A DNA stretch of 64,000 bases from Synechococcus sp. MU1617 (GTDB taxonomy: Bacteria; Cyanobacteriota; Cyanobacteriia; PCC-6307; Cyanobiaceae): the NCBI RefSeq assembly GCF_020514235.1, contig NZ_VTLB01000001.1, positions 186,001 to 250,000 of the forward strand, given 5' to 3'. The translations under genes were made by a program, and so were the position numbers. This document shows, one piece after another, positions 43,580 through 53,453 of this stretch; positions within the stretch are counted from its first letter, which is position 1, and each line of letters starts with the position of its first letter. Below the pieces are notes generated by a model. That model had not been told where the DNA came from. It saw only the letters and a program-made list of their open reading frames with translations, and searched no databases.

Positions 43580-45745
43580 TTATTTGGATTGAATCGATTC
43601 AAACTCAGCCAACACCGATGCCTGATTGCGCAGGACGGCCAACAGGTTGAGTCGATTGAGCCTCAGCGCGGAATCGTCGACCATCACCATCACGCTGGTG
43701 TCACCATCAAAGAAGGCCTGGAGAGCCGGGGTTGCTGCGACAAGCGCATCGGCGAGGGATTGATACGACCGCTGCTGAGCCAGTGGCTGCAGCTGCTCCA
43801 GAGCGGCGAACAGATCCTTCTCACTGGCTGACTCGAAGCGCTCGGGCTGAACCACATCACCGGCCACAAGCTGATCCCGTGTCAGATCACCTTTTTCAGC
43901 AAGCTTGGCTGCCCGTTGCACCACCGCCTGGACGGCATCCAGCTGACCGCTGTCCCGAAGGTCACGCAACAGCTGAATCCGCTGTTTCACATCCAGGGGA
44001 TCACTGAGCAGACGCTGGCTGGAGACGGCATCACCAGCAACAGCCTGCACCAGATCGGGAGCAAAGCCGTCGTCTTCCAGTTGAGACACGATCCGCTGCC
44101 GCATCAGCTGACAGAGGTCGTTATGCAATTGGCTGGAATCCACCCCAAAGGCAGGGAAAAGGGAAGCCCACTCCGCCACGGCGTTGTTGAGGAACGCCAT
44201 GAGGTCAAGGCGCCAAGCCATGCCCCAGAGAATCTGCACAACGCCATTGCCGGCCCGCCGCAGGGCATAGGGGTCGGAGGATCCTGTCGGCCGCTCTCCC
44301 TTGGCAAAGATGCTGAGCAGCAGCTCAAGCCGTTCCGCCAAGGCCACAACAGCTCCCGCGAGGGTTGCGGGCAGGGCATCACCGGCGCCCCGGGGCAGAT
44401 AGTGCTCCACCACAGCGAGAGCGACATCGCGAGGTTCTCCCTCCTCCAGGAGGTATTTGCCCCCCATCAGGCCCTGAAGTTCAGGGAACTCGCCCACCAT
44501 CTGGCTGACCAGATCGTTCTTGCAGAAATGAGCGGCACGCTGGGCCGCATCCGCCACGCTCTGATCAAGACCGAGTTGCTTCAACAGCAGCCCCGTCAGC
44601 CGCTCGATCCGCTCGGAGCGGTCCAGAAGACTGCCCAGCCCTTCAGCGAAGGTGACGCGATCAAGGGCTTCACGCCGAGATGCGCTGGATTGACGTCGGT
44701 CAACGTCCAGAAAAAATTCGGCATCCGCCAGGCGCGCTCCAAGCACGCGTTCATTGCCACGAACGATTAATGAAGACGCCGGGGCCAGGCCATTGCCCAC
44801 CAACAGGAACTGGGGCCGAAGCACAGCCTCAGCGGTGAGACGGAGCGGGTCAGCCTCCAGGCCAGGCACCTGGAGTGGCACATAACGCTGGTGAGCCTGC
44901 ATCACCGTGCTGATCACCTCCGGAGGAAGCTGAAGGAACCGTTCAGCAATGGTCCCCTCGAGAATCCTGGGATCTTCAACCAGGTCCACCAGTTCCTCGA
45001 AAAGAGACTCCGGACAGTCGGGTGTTCCATTGGCGGCCTGAGCCGACTGATCAAGGCTGGTGCGAATCCGTTTGGCCCGCTCCGCACGATCGACAACAAC
45101 GCCGGCGGCGGCGAGGGTTTCACCAAACACCTCCGCTGATGCGATGGACAGTGGCTCGTCACCATGGAGACGGTGGGCACGGCTCAAACGATCGCTGCGG
45201 ACCTCGGGGTCAGCGCCGTCGAGCACCACAGGGATCACCTCTGACCCCTTGAGAACTAGCAGCCAGCGAATGGGGCGGCTGAAGCGCTGGGCTCCGGTGC
45301 CCCAGCGCATGAACCGCCGGCCCTGGAGAGCATCAATCCATTGGGGAATCAGCCCCTGGAGTAGTTCAACACTGGCTTGACCGGGGGTGAGCACGGTTGC
45401 GAAGACGCAAGGCCCCTTCGGAGTTTCACGCTGCTCAAGGGCTGAGGGATCAACACCGCAACGCTTGGCGAAACCGATCGCCGCAGGCCCTGGGATGCCG
45501 TCCTTGAAGGCCTGAGCCACAGGAGGGCCCTTGCGGTCTTCCTGAAGATCGGGCTGGCGGTCCTCCAGCTCAGCGACAGAGACCACCAGACGCCGGGGGG
45601 TGCCGAACACCAACACCGCTCCATGGGCCAGCCTTGCCTCACGCAGATCACGACTGACCCGCTGCTGCAGCTGATCAAGCGCTTGCCTGACGAAATCGGC
45701 AGGAAGCTCCTCGGTGCCGATTTCCAGAAGAAAGGTTGCCGTCAC
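43580..45745 (-). CDS. glyS: glycyl-tRNA synthetase beta subunit
   Basis: GlyS is the large subunit of the bacterial alpha2beta2 glycyl-tRNA synthetase and is involved in tRNA(Gly) binding. The 721-residue protein has the typical N-terminus TATFLLEIGTEELPADFV, then FARPIRWLL-like SRPIRWLLVLKG, GTIAERFLQLPPEVISTVMQAHQRY, and the HD-like segment RAAHFCKNDLVSQMVGEFPELQGLMG. The alpha subunit gene glyQ is not in this window. It is divergent from sir. Confidence 0.95.
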   Translation of the reverse strand: MTATFLLEIGTEELPADFVRQALDQLQQRVSRDLREARLAHGAVLVFGTPRRLVVSVAELEDRQPDLQEDRKGPPVAQAFKDGIPGPAAIGFAKRCGVDPSALEQRETPKGPCVFATVLTPGQASVELLQGLIPQWIDALQGRRFMRWGTGAQRFSRPIRWLLVLKGSEVIPVVLDGADPEVRSDRLSRAHRLHGDEPLSIASAEVFGETLAAAGVVVDRAERAKRIRTSLDQSAQAANGTPDCPESLFEELVDLVEDPRILEGTIAERFLQLPPEVISTVMQAHQRYVPLQVPGLEADPLRLTAEAVLRPQFLLVGNGLAPASSLIVRGNERVLGARLADAEFFLDVDRRQSSASRREALDRVTFAEGLGSLLDRSERIERLTGLLLKQLGLDQSVADAAQRAAHFCKNDLVSQMVGEFPELQGLMGGKYLLEEGEPRDVALAVVEHYLPRGAGDALPATLAGAVVALAERLELLLSIFAKGERPTGSSDPYALRRAGNGVVQILWGMAWRLDLMAFLNNAVAEWASLFPAFGVDSSQLHNDLCQLMRQRIVSQLEDDGFAPDLVQAVAGDAVSSQRLLSDPLDVKQRIQLLRDLRDSGQLDAVQAVVQRAAKLAEKGDLTRDQLVAGDVVQPERFESASEKDLFAALEQLQPLAQQRSYQSLADALVAATPALQAFFDGDTSVMVMVDDSALRLNRLNLLAVLRNQASVLAEFESIQSK

Positions 45746-45839
45746 GCCAAGGTCAGAGCCGAAAGCGACTGTATTGGAAGCCGTTTCGCTACGTTCAAAT
45801 CAAGAAAACCTTTTCGGGGTGGGGGAAGGCTCCTTGGCA

Positions 45840-47576
45840 GTGGTGGAATCAGGAACTCAATCGCTGTCCAAGGCGGAGCAGCGCAAGCTGGATAGCGACC
45901 ATCTGCGCGACCCGTTGTTGAGCGAGCTCAGCAACGACGACGTTCGCTTCACGGAAGATGCTGTTCAACTGCTGAAGTTTCACGGCAGCTACCAACAGCA
46001 CCACCGCGAACTGCGCAAGACAGACAAGGTCCGCAGTTGGCAAATGATGCTGCGGCTGCGCAGTCCGGGCGGACGCATCCCCGCCAGGCTGTTCCTCGCC
46101 CTCGATGACCTGTCCAACCGCCTTGGGGATGGCACCCTGCGAGCCACCACCCGTCAGGCCTTCCAGATGCACGGCATCGCCAAGGCCGATCTGAAAGAGG
46201 TGATCGGCACCATCGTTCGCAACATGGGCTCGACCCTGGCGGCCTGCGGCGATATCAACCGCAACGTGATGGCACCCCCAGCTCCTTTTGAGAAAGGCGG
46301 CTATCCCGTGGCACGGCGCCTCGCTGATGAAATTGCCGATCTGCTCAGCCCCGAGGCGGCCGAGGGGGCCTATCTCGACCTCTGGGTGGATGGTGACCTG
46401 AGTTATCGCTTCAAGCCCAGCCGAGCCGTTCAGAAGACCAGAAAGCGCCAAAGCGAAGGCGGCGTTTTTTCCGGCAGCACTGAAGAACCTCTCTACGGGG
46501 ATACCTACCTGCCCCGGAAGTTCAAGGTGGCCGTCACCGTGCCAGGGGATAACTCCGTTGACCTGCTCACCCAGGACATCGGCCTGGTCGCCTTCACCGA
46601 CCCCTCCGGCGAACTGCGGGGCTGCAACGTCTACGTGGGCGGTGGCATGGGTCGCACCCACAACAAGGAGGAAACCTTCGCTCGCACAGCGGATCCCTTG
46701 GGTTACGTCGATGCCGCCGACGTTCTGGATGTGGTTCAGGCGATCCTGGCTCTGCAACGGGACCACGGGGATCGGGAGGTTCGCAAGCACGCCCGCATGA
46801 AGTACCTGCTGCATGACAAGGGCATCCAATGGTTCCGCGACACCCTGTGTGCGACCTACTTCAAGGGAAGCCTCAAGGGGCTGCGCAATGAGCCGAAGGC
46901 CAAGCTGTTGGACTACCTCGGCTGGCATCGACAAAAGGCTGGGATGTGGTTTGTGGGACTGCCCCTGCTCTGCGGTCGTCTGAACGGAGAGCTCAAGGCA
47001 GGGCTCAGGCAGCTCGTGGAGACTTACCAGCTGGAGATTCGTCTCACCGCCAATCAAGACCTACTGCTGTGCAACATCGGCACCTCCCAGCGCGCCAGCA
47101 TTCGAACCCAGCTGGAAGCCCTTGGGTTTGAGGTGCCTGAAGCTCCAGCCCGCCTGGCCAGACATGCCATCGCCTGCCCGGCCTTGCCCACCTGCGGCCT
47201 GGCGATCACCGAATCGGAGCGCATCCTTCCGGATGTACTGGATCGCCTTGATGCCCAGCTGCGGCGGCTCGAGATTGAGAAGTCTCTTCTGGTGCGCATG
47301 ACCGGTTGCCCCAACGGCTGCGCTCGCCCTTACATGGCTGAGCTGGGATTGGTGGGCAACGGGGTCAACCAGTACCAGCTGTGGCTGGGCGGCACCCCGA
47401 ACCTCCAGCGTCTTGCGCGCCCGTATATGGAGAAACTCCCCCTGGACGATCTGGAAAAAACCCTTGAGCCGCTCCTCCTCAGCTGGAAAGCTGCGGGCGG
47501 ACGACGCAGCTTCGGTGACCACATCGAGAAGCTGGGCGATCAGGAAGTGAGCGCGCTGTTGACGGCCTCGGCGTAG
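45840..47576 (+). CDS. sir: ferredoxin-sulfite reductase
   Basis: Sir reduces sulfite to sulfide with electrons from ferredoxin, using siroheme and a 4Fe-4S cluster. Cluster and siroheme ligands are Cys446 and Cys452 in ACPALPTC, and Cys490 and Cys494 in TGCPNGC. TRQAFQMHG and CGDINRNVMAPPAPF are conserved substrate-site blocks. I place the start near GTG 45840, preceded by GGGGAAGG. An extended frame runs back into glyS and would leave no room for divergent promoters. The last 37 bp overlap the convergent VanX-like gene. Confidence 0.93.
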   Translation: MVESGTQSLSKAEQRKLDSDHLRDPLLSELSNDDVRFTEDAVQLLKFHGSYQQHHRELRKTDKVRSWQMMLRLRSPGGRIPARLFLALDDLSNRLGDGTLRATTRQAFQMHGIAKADLKEVIGTIVRNMGSTLAACGDINRNVMAPPAPFEKGGYPVARRLADEIADLLSPEAAEGAYLDLWVDGDLSYRFKPSRAVQKTRKRQSEGGVFSGSTEEPLYGDTYLPRKFKVAVTVPGDNSVDLLTQDIGLVAFTDPSGELRGCNVYVGGGMGRTHNKEETFARTADPLGYVDAADVLDVVQAILALQRDHGDREVRKHARMKYLLHDKGIQWFRDTLCATYFKGSLKGLRNEPKAKLLDYLGWHRQKAGMWFVGLPLLCGRLNGELKAGLRQLVETYQLEIRLTANQDLLLCNIGTSQRASIRTQLEALGFEVPEAPARLARHAIACPALPTCGLAITESERILPDVLDRLDAQLRRLEIEKSLLVRMTGCPNGCARPYMAELGLVGNGVNQYQLWLGGTPNLQRLARPYMEKLPLDDLEKTLEPLLLSWKAAGGRRSFGDHIEKLGDQEVSALLTASA

Positions 47577-48241
47577 ACCGCCACAGCTGCATCCTTTCGC
47601 CAGGCCCAGAGCTGATCGCCGAACGAGTAGTGCCACCACTCGTTTGGATGCTGAACAAAGCCGGCTGATCCCATCACTTCAGCAAGCAACTGCCGGCGTT
47701 GATGCCAGCGCCGAGCTTCGGAATCCTCCCGACCGGCGTAGTGCTGCGGTTCAGACACCGCACCAATGGCATCAATCTCTCCACCCATGGCCAGCGGCGT
47801 TCCATCGCTACTGCTGAGGGTGAGGTCGACAGCAGCACCGGTGCTGTGGGGTGGCGGTGTGGCGGGATCCCGACTGGGAGCGGCCCAGAACCGCCCCACA
47901 TCGGCCAAAACCTGATCGAAGGCGTCCCCCGAGCGCACCTCCACACCGCGATCACGGCAGAGTTCAGCAATGCTGTGGTCCACCATGAAGGCCTGCACGG
48001 CGATCGGCCGCCACGCATCAAAAATGCTGAGTCGCAGGCTGGGGTCGTGCTCGATCAACCGCTGCTGAGCGTCAAGCAGGCGCTGAACGACCCCCAAACG
48101 CAATTGGAAAGGATTTCCCGACGCCCCATAGGGTGCCCCGAGCGTCATGTACGGATGGGGTTCCATCCGCAACAAATCGGGAGGCAGCAGTTGCAAGGGC
48201 TCTCCGCAATCTTCGATCGGAATTGGGCTCCAGGGGCGCAT
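47540..48241 (-). CDS. VanX/DdpX-like D-alanyl-D-alanine dipeptidase
   Basis: The 233-residue zinc peptidase has the VanX motifs FDAWRP (Arg stabilising the transition state), HSTGAAVDLTL with zinc His and Asp, and NEWWHYSFG with catalytic Glu and zinc His. VanX-type enzymes hydrolyse D-Ala-D-Ala. In organisms without vancomycin clusters they recycle cell-wall dipeptide. No vanH or vanA partner is nearby, so recycling is the likelier role. It follows recG by 20 bp and may share its transcript. Confidence 0.88.
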   Translation of the reverse strand: MRPWSPIPIEDCGEPLQLLPPDLLRMEPHPYMTLGAPYGASGNPFQLRLGVVQRLLDAQQRLIEHDPSLRLSIFDAWRPIAVQAFMVDHSIAELCRDRGVEVRSGDAFDQVLADVGRFWAAPSRDPATPPPHSTGAAVDLTLSSSDGTPLAMGGEIDAIGAVSEPQHYAGREDSEARRWHQRRQLLAEVMGSAGFVQHPNEWWHYSFGDQLWAWRKDAAVAVYAEAVNSALTS

Positions 48242-48261
48242 CGAAACTGCAATGGGATGGG

Positions 48262-50778
48262 TCAGTTCAAAGGGGTGCCGCCGCTGAGGCGACGCTGCTG
48301 TGCATCGAGGGTCTCGCGCAGCAACGGGTGCTGCTCGAGCTCGGGATCATGCTTTAACAGCCCCTGGGCAGCTGTTCGTGCGTCCTCCAGAACGGAACCA
48401 TCATCAGCAAGGCTGGCAAGGGCCAGATCAGGCAGGCCCGACTGACGGGTTCCCAGAACCTGTCCAGGCCCGCGCAAGCGCAAATCCATCTCGGCGATCT
48501 CGAAGCCATCGGTGGAGCGCACCAGCACATCCAGACGCTGGCGGGCCAGAGGGTTGGAGCTGCCATTGATTAACAGGCAATGGGAGGCAGCAGCACCACG
48601 GCCGACGCGCCCCCGCAACTGATGCAGCTGCGCCAGGCCAAAGCGTTCGGCATGGTCGATCACCATCACGCTGGCTTCAGGCACATCCACCCCCACTTCC
48701 ACCACCGTGGTTGACACCAGCACCTGGGTCTTGCCCGCAGCGAAATCGGTCAGCACCGCCTGCTTGTCGGCACTGGAGAGACGTCCATGCAGCAGACCAA
48801 CTGCCAGATCAGGAAAAACCTCCGAGGCCAATTCAGCGTGAACCTCAACGGCTGAGCGAAGCTCGAGCTTTTCCGACTCGTCCACCAGAGGCAGAACGAC
48901 ATAGGCCCGCTGGCCCAGCTGCACCTCCTCACGGATCAATTCATAGGCCTTCTCCCGCTTTCCAGCCGTGAGCATGCGAGTGCGAATCGGTGTTCGCCCT
49001 GGAGGCAATTCATCGATCTGGCTGACATCCAGATCCCCATGGATCGAGAGCGCCAGGGTCCGTGGGATCGGTGTTGCCGTCATGGTGAGCAGATGAGGCT
49101 GCAAGCCCTTGTTGAGCAGGCGATCTCGTTGATGCACACCGAAACGGTGCTGTTCATCCACCACCACCAGCCCCAGGCGGTTGAACACAACCGGATCCTC
49201 GAGCAGAGCATGGGTGCCCACCAGCACCTTCAGGGAACCATTGGCTAGGTCATCCAGCAGCTCCCGGCGGCGGGGCCGTGGCGTGGATCCCGTCAGCAAC
49301 GCGACGCTGACATGGAGCTGCGGCAACCAATGGCAGAGGTTGCGGTAGTGCTGCTCGGCCAACACCTCCGTGGGGGCCATCAGGGCCCCCTGCCAGCCCG
49401 AAGCAATGGTGCTGAGCAACGCTGCAATGGCAACCACCGTCTTTCCAGAGCCGACATCCCCCTGCACCAGACGGGCCATGGGTTCGGTGCGCGCCAGATC
49501 AGCTTCGATCTCCTGAAACACGCGTTTCTGGGCTGCGGTGAAGTGGAAGGGCAACAGAGCCATGAACTCCCCCACAAGCCCATTGGAACTGGACTGAAGA
49601 TCCAGGTCCGGTCCCTTCCGGGAGCGCAGCGCCTGGCGTCGGCGCAACAGGCCGAGCTGCAGGAGCAGAAACTCATCGAACACCAGCCGGCGGCGTCCCT
49701 GATCGAGGCTCTCGCGATCCTTGGGCGCATGCAGGGCCTGCAGGGCATCCGCCAGCGTCGGCAGATGGAATTGCCGCTGCAGCGCGGCGGGGAGAGGATC
49801 AGACCAGGATGCCGCGAGGGGCAAGACCTGATCGATCAGGCTGCGGAAACGATCAGCTCCGACCCCTTCGGTGAGGGGATACACCGGGAGAAGTCGCCCG
49901 ATGCTGGGGGATTTGACCGGAGACGAGGGGCTGTCCAGCACCTCGATCAATGGATCCTGAAAGGTGATGCCGTAGGGGCCGTCTTTCACCAGACCACTAA
50001 CGGCCACGGTGGCACCAACGGGGTAGAGGCGCTGCTGGCCTTTGAGGTAGGCCGGAGAACTGAAGCGTTTGCCCGCCAGGAAACGGCTTACCTTCAGGCG
50101 ACCCGTCGGATCCTGCAGCTGGAGCTCGATGATGGCGAGGTTGGTGTTCCTCGGGCTGACAAATCCGTTGCAACGACGAATCGTGGCAACGATCGTGGCT
50201 GTTTCCCCCGACACCAGCGCCTCAATGCGGCGCATCGCGGAGTAATCGACATGATCGCGGGGGTAATAGCGGAGTAGGTCACGCACCAGAAGTAGGCCGA
50301 TCGAGGCCAGCCGAGCAGCGAATTTCGGCCCCACACCACGGATCTGGGTGATGGGACTGTCGAGCTGCAGCGGGGAGGAGGTCCGCTTCTGGGTAGACGC
50401 CTCCACCTTGAGGCGTGGCGGTGCCATGGGAGCCGAGGGTTCCAAGCGATGGCGCAGCTCATGCAGCCACTGACGGGCATCGGTGACCAAGCGACGGCGG
50501 GCAGGATCAGCGAGGTCCGGATAATCGGCAAAGCCTGAGCTGAGCTTGGACATTCGCTCATTGACACCCTGGGGAAAGGGCACTGCCGGTGGGGCGGCGA
50601 GCTGCTGCTGCAGGAAGTCGTGAAACCGCTGTTGGCGACCCTGCAGATTCTGAAAACCACGGTCAGCCTCCAACCCCAGCGAGCGCTGAATGGGAAGCAT
50701 CCACGCGAGGAGCAGCGACAGCTGCTCGCCGGTCAGTCCCCGCTCAGCTGCTGCGTTGAATCGGATGGGGTCTGCCAA
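48262..50778 (-). CDS. recG: ATP-dependent DNA helicase RecG
   Basis: RecG regresses stalled replication forks and processes recombination intermediates. The 838-residue protein has an N-terminal extension of about 130 residues found in cyanobacterial and plant RecG, the wedge/OB domain (TPITQIRGVGPKFAARLASIG onward), Walker A GDVGSGKT, the DEQH box in VVVDEQHRFGV, TATPIPRTLAL, and the TRG motif region near the C-terminus. The ATG at 50778 overlaps the upstream hypothetical gene by 46 bp; an internal ATG is possible. Confidence 0.94.
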   Translation of the reverse strand: MADPIRFNAAAERGLTGEQLSLLLAWMLPIQRSLGLEADRGFQNLQGRQQRFHDFLQQQLAAPPAVPFPQGVNERMSKLSSGFADYPDLADPARRRLVTDARQWLHELRHRLEPSAPMAPPRLKVEASTQKRTSSPLQLDSPITQIRGVGPKFAARLASIGLLLVRDLLRYYPRDHVDYSAMRRIEALVSGETATIVATIRRCNGFVSPRNTNLAIIELQLQDPTGRLKVSRFLAGKRFSSPAYLKGQQRLYPVGATVAVSGLVKDGPYGITFQDPLIEVLDSPSSPVKSPSIGRLLPVYPLTEGVGADRFRSLIDQVLPLAASWSDPLPAALQRQFHLPTLADALQALHAPKDRESLDQGRRRLVFDEFLLLQLGLLRRRQALRSRKGPDLDLQSSSNGLVGEFMALLPFHFTAAQKRVFQEIEADLARTEPMARLVQGDVGSGKTVVAIAALLSTIASGWQGALMAPTEVLAEQHYRNLCHWLPQLHVSVALLTGSTPRPRRRELLDDLANGSLKVLVGTHALLEDPVVFNRLGLVVVDEQHRFGVHQRDRLLNKGLQPHLLTMTATPIPRTLALSIHGDLDVSQIDELPPGRTPIRTRMLTAGKREKAYELIREEVQLGQRAYVVLPLVDESEKLELRSAVEVHAELASEVFPDLAVGLLHGRLSSADKQAVLTDFAAGKTQVLVSTTVVEVGVDVPEASVMVIDHAERFGLAQLHQLRGRVGRGAAASHCLLINGSSNPLARQRLDVLVRSTDGFEIAEMDLRLRGPGQVLGTRQSGLPDLALASLADDGSVLEDARTAAQGLLKHDPELEQHPLLRETLDAQQRRLSGGTPLN

Positions 50779-51854
50779 TGGGTCCGGGCCTCACGATCCA
50801 GGGAGCGACGCTGCCAATGACGCTGCTGCCGCACCATTGTGAGCAGAGCATGGTGGTGAGTGCGCAATCGTTTGCGGCACTGACGCAGACGTGGGCTGTC
50901 GAACTCCAGATCGTTGCTGCGTAAGAGCACACAGAGCACATCCATGCCCTGGTCGAGCTCACCGACAGCCAGAGGGAGGCGCAGGCGAAGCACGTTCGTC
51001 GCGGTTGGCTGCGTTTCGACTTGTCCCTTCAAGACAGCATCAAGAAGGCTGATGGGCAGGAGGGTCTGGGCCAGCCCTGACCGCAGCATCTGCACATTCA
51101 CAGCATGGGACAAGTTGCGAAGGCGTCGCTCAAGCGCCTGATCCATGGCGTGGATCCAGTGCAACAGCGCATCCGGCTCACTGGGGAGAAAGTGGTCGTT
51201 GCCTTCAACCGATTGATCCAGATCAACACCGTGCTCAAGGGGCTGTTGGGCCTGCTGCATGGCATCACCGGCCAGCTCGAACAGTGAGCGGAGCACATCC
51301 AGATCTCCGGGCGATTTGGCTTCCTCTGGTTCAGGGACCGGTTCCGTGACGGGATCCTGAGCAGCGCTGTCCTGGGGGGACTCAAGCGGTGAAGCCAAGC
51401 TCAACCGGATGGAACCACTGGGCTCCTCCCGTGGCAGACCAGGCGCCGGGCTTTCGAGTTCAGGCGCAGTGTCCTGGGCCTGGCGACTGAGCTTCTGAAG
51501 CATGCTTCGGCTGGCATGGGCCTGCTGACGCCGTTGCTCATCTTGCATCTGCCGCACCAGCTGCATCAGCTGCTCCACCGTGAGCAAGACGCTGCAGCGG
51601 TCAATCAGGTCGGTAACCGACGCATGGAAATTCTGACGGGTCGACTCCGGCAGCCGACTGAAACGGGAGGGATCAACCTCACCAAGAAGATTGAACAGGG
51701 CCTGACGGGTGGCTCCTTCCAGCAGCTCCCGCAGAACTTGAAGATAGAGAGCCTGCTCCCTGTAGAGGGCAATGGCCCTGAGCCGGCACAACCGTTGTAG
51801 GCGTGCCAGCTGTTCTGACGGGTCGTAAGCAGGCCTGACGTCCGGTTCGGACAA
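50733..51854 (-). CDS. 373-residue hypothetical protein between tsf and recG
   Basis: The frame starts at a TTG (MSEPDVRPAYDPSEQLARL), 5 bp after the tsf stop. It has a helical N-terminal half (about 10-125), a Pro/Ser/Glu-rich linker (about 128-195) and a second helical, leucine-rich and basic C-terminal half ending in RQQRHWQRRSLDREART. It has no membrane segment and no known domain. Its position between tsf and recG, with overlaps on the recG side, suggests co-transcription. Function unknown. Confidence 0.7.
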   Translation of the reverse strand: MSEPDVRPAYDPSEQLARLQRLCRLRAIALYREQALYLQVLRELLEGATRQALFNLLGEVDPSRFSRLPESTRQNFHASVTDLIDRCSVLLTVEQLMQLVRQMQDEQRRQQAHASRSMLQKLSRQAQDTAPELESPAPGLPREEPSGSIRLSLASPLESPQDSAAQDPVTEPVPEPEEAKSPGDLDVLRSLFELAGDAMQQAQQPLEHGVDLDQSVEGNDHFLPSEPDALLHWIHAMDQALERRLRNLSHAVNVQMLRSGLAQTLLPISLLDAVLKGQVETQPTATNVLRLRLPLAVGELDQGMDVLCVLLRSNDLEFDSPRLRQCRKRLRTHHHALLTMVRQQRHWQRRSLDREARTHWQTPSDSTQQLSGD

Positions 51855-51859
51855 GGGAA

Positions 51860-52522
51860 TCAGCCGGCGTTCTGCATGGACGCCACTTCAGCAGCGAAAT
51901 CGTTGTCTTCCACCTCGATGCCCTCACCAAGGGTGTAACGGGTGAAACGACGAACTTTCACGTTCTCGCCGATCTTGCCGGCGGTTTGCTTCACCAGGTC
52001 TGCAACGGTGATGGAGCTGTCCTTGATGAAGGGCTGCTCCATCAGGGCGAGTTCCTTGAGGCGCTTGCCAATGCGACCTTCAACGATCTTTTCCTTCATC
52101 TGCTCAGGCTTGCCTTCGAGATCGTCACGGCCCATCTCGATCGCCTTTTCCCGCTCACGGATCTCGTCGGGAATCTCGTCGGTGGTGACGTACTCGACGT
52201 TGGGGCATGCCGCCACCTGCATCGACACATCACGAAGAAGCGACTGGAACATGTCGCCCCGTGCCACGAAGTCGGTTTCGCAGTTCACCTCAACCAGCAC
52301 ACCCACGCGGGCACCGGTGTGGATGTAACTGCCGATGGCACCCTCGGCGGCGGTGCGACCGGATTTCTTTTCAGCGCTGGCGATGCCTTTCTGGCGGAGC
52401 CACTCAACGGCCTTGTCGGCATCGCCTTCTGTGGCGGCCAGGGCCTTTTTGCAATCCATCATCCCTGCGCCGGTCTTGTCGCGCAGTTCTTTGACAAGCT
52501 TGGCGGATACGGCAGCAGCCAT
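51860..52522 (-). CDS. tsf: translation elongation factor Ts
   Basis: EF-Ts exchanges GDP for GTP on EF-Tu. The 220-residue protein is of the short cyanobacterial type. It has the N-terminal [16 protein letters not shown] (UBA-like, about 11-26), the core [12 protein letters not shown] (about 78-89) that contacts EF-Tu, and [20 protein letters not shown]. It lies downstream of rpsB across an 84-bp spacer holding a strong hairpin. Confidence 0.96.
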   Translation of the reverse strand: MAAAVSAKLVKELRDKTGAGMMDCKKALAATEGDADKAVEWLRQKGIASAEKKSGRTAAEGAIGSYIHTGARVGVLVEVNCETDFVARGDMFQSLLRDVSMQVAACPNVEYVTTDEIPDEIREREKAIEMGRDDLEGKPEQMKEKIVEGRIGKRLKELALMEQPFIKDSSITVADLVKQTAGKIGENVKVRRFTRYTLGEGIEVEDNDFAAEVASMQNAG

Positions 52523-52552
52523 CGGTCGGAGCAGTGAGAAGGGAAATTAAAT

Positions 52553-52584
52553 CGCCGCCGATTCCCTGTTTGGAATCAGCGGCG
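52553..52584 (-). terminator. hairpin between rpsB and tsf
   Basis: CGCCGC and GATTCC (52553-52565) pair with GGAATC and GCGGCG (52572-52584), a 12-pair stem broken by one C-A mismatch. On the minus strand it is followed by ATTTAATTT. It probably acts as a partial terminator or RNA-processing element that sets the ratio of S2 to EF-Ts. Confidence 0.6.
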
Positions 52585-52606
52585 TGAACTTAGCGGTCAG
52601 AGGAGA

Positions 52607-53323
52607 TCAGCCTTCGCTGTCACCACCACGCTGATCGTTGGAGCCATGGCGACCCTCATTGATCGCATCAGCCAAACGACCAAGGATCAGCTGCACAGAA
52701 CGAACGGCGTCGTCGTTGCAGGGAATCGGCACCTCACAGAGATCCGGATCGCAGTTGGTGTCCAGCATGGAGACCAGGGGGATGTCGAGCTTGCGGGCTT
52801 CGAGCACGGCATTCGACTCACGACGCTGGTCCACCAAAACCACCACATCAGGCAGGCGACGCATGTTCTTGAGGCCACCCAGATACTTCTGGAGACGCTC
52901 GAGTTCACGACGCAGCACTGCACCCTCTTTCTTGGGGCGCATGGCGATAGCACCACTGGATTCCATCCGCTCAAGATCCTTGAGACGGTCGATCCGGGCC
53001 TTCATTGTGGTCCAGTTGGTGAGCATGCCGCCCAACCAGCGCTGGTTCACATAGGAGGCTCCGCAGCGGGCGGCTTCAAGCGCCACCACTTCAGAGGCCT
53101 GCTTCTTGGTACCGACGAAGAGAAAGCGCTTGCCGCTGCGGGCAGCAGAACGGGTCCACTTGTAGGCGTTGTTCATGCAGACGGCGGTCTGCACAAGGTC
53201 GATGATGTGAACGCCGTTGCGCGCGCAGTAGATGTAGCGCGACATCTTGGGGTTCCAACGACGGGTCTGGTGCCCAAAGTGGGCACCAGCCTCCATCATC
53301 TCGGCGAGGGTTACGACAGCCAT
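52607..53323 (-). CDS. rpsB: 30S ribosomal protein S2
   Basis: From the ATG at 53323 ([20 protein letters not shown]) the 238-residue protein has the S2 signatures [35 protein letters not shown] and a [19 protein letters not shown]-like C-terminal block. The C-terminus ends in an acidic, Gly-rich tail. It is first in the rpsB-tsf order. The 130-bp upstream region before the glycosyltransferase end holds its promoter. Confidence 0.97.
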   Translation of the reverse strand: MAVVTLAEMMEAGAHFGHQTRRWNPKMSRYIYCARNGVHIIDLVQTAVCMNNAYKWTRSAARSGKRFLFVGTKKQASEVVALEAARCGASYVNQRWLGGMLTNWTTMKARIDRLKDLERMESSGAIAMRPKKEGAVLRRELERLQKYLGGLKNMRRLPDVVVLVDQRRESNAVLEARKLDIPLVSMLDTNCDPDLCEVPIPCNDDAVRSVQLILGRLADAINEGRHGSNDQRGGDSEG

Positions 53324-53453
53324 GTTTTGAGGGTTTCGGGTTCGCCTCCACCTGCCAGGGACCTGAACAACCAACAAGAGCTGGTCTCACGGTGCACCCG
53401 AAACGGGCAGGTGTGCGGAGTGAAAGGACCTATAGAAGGTATCAAAACGTTGA

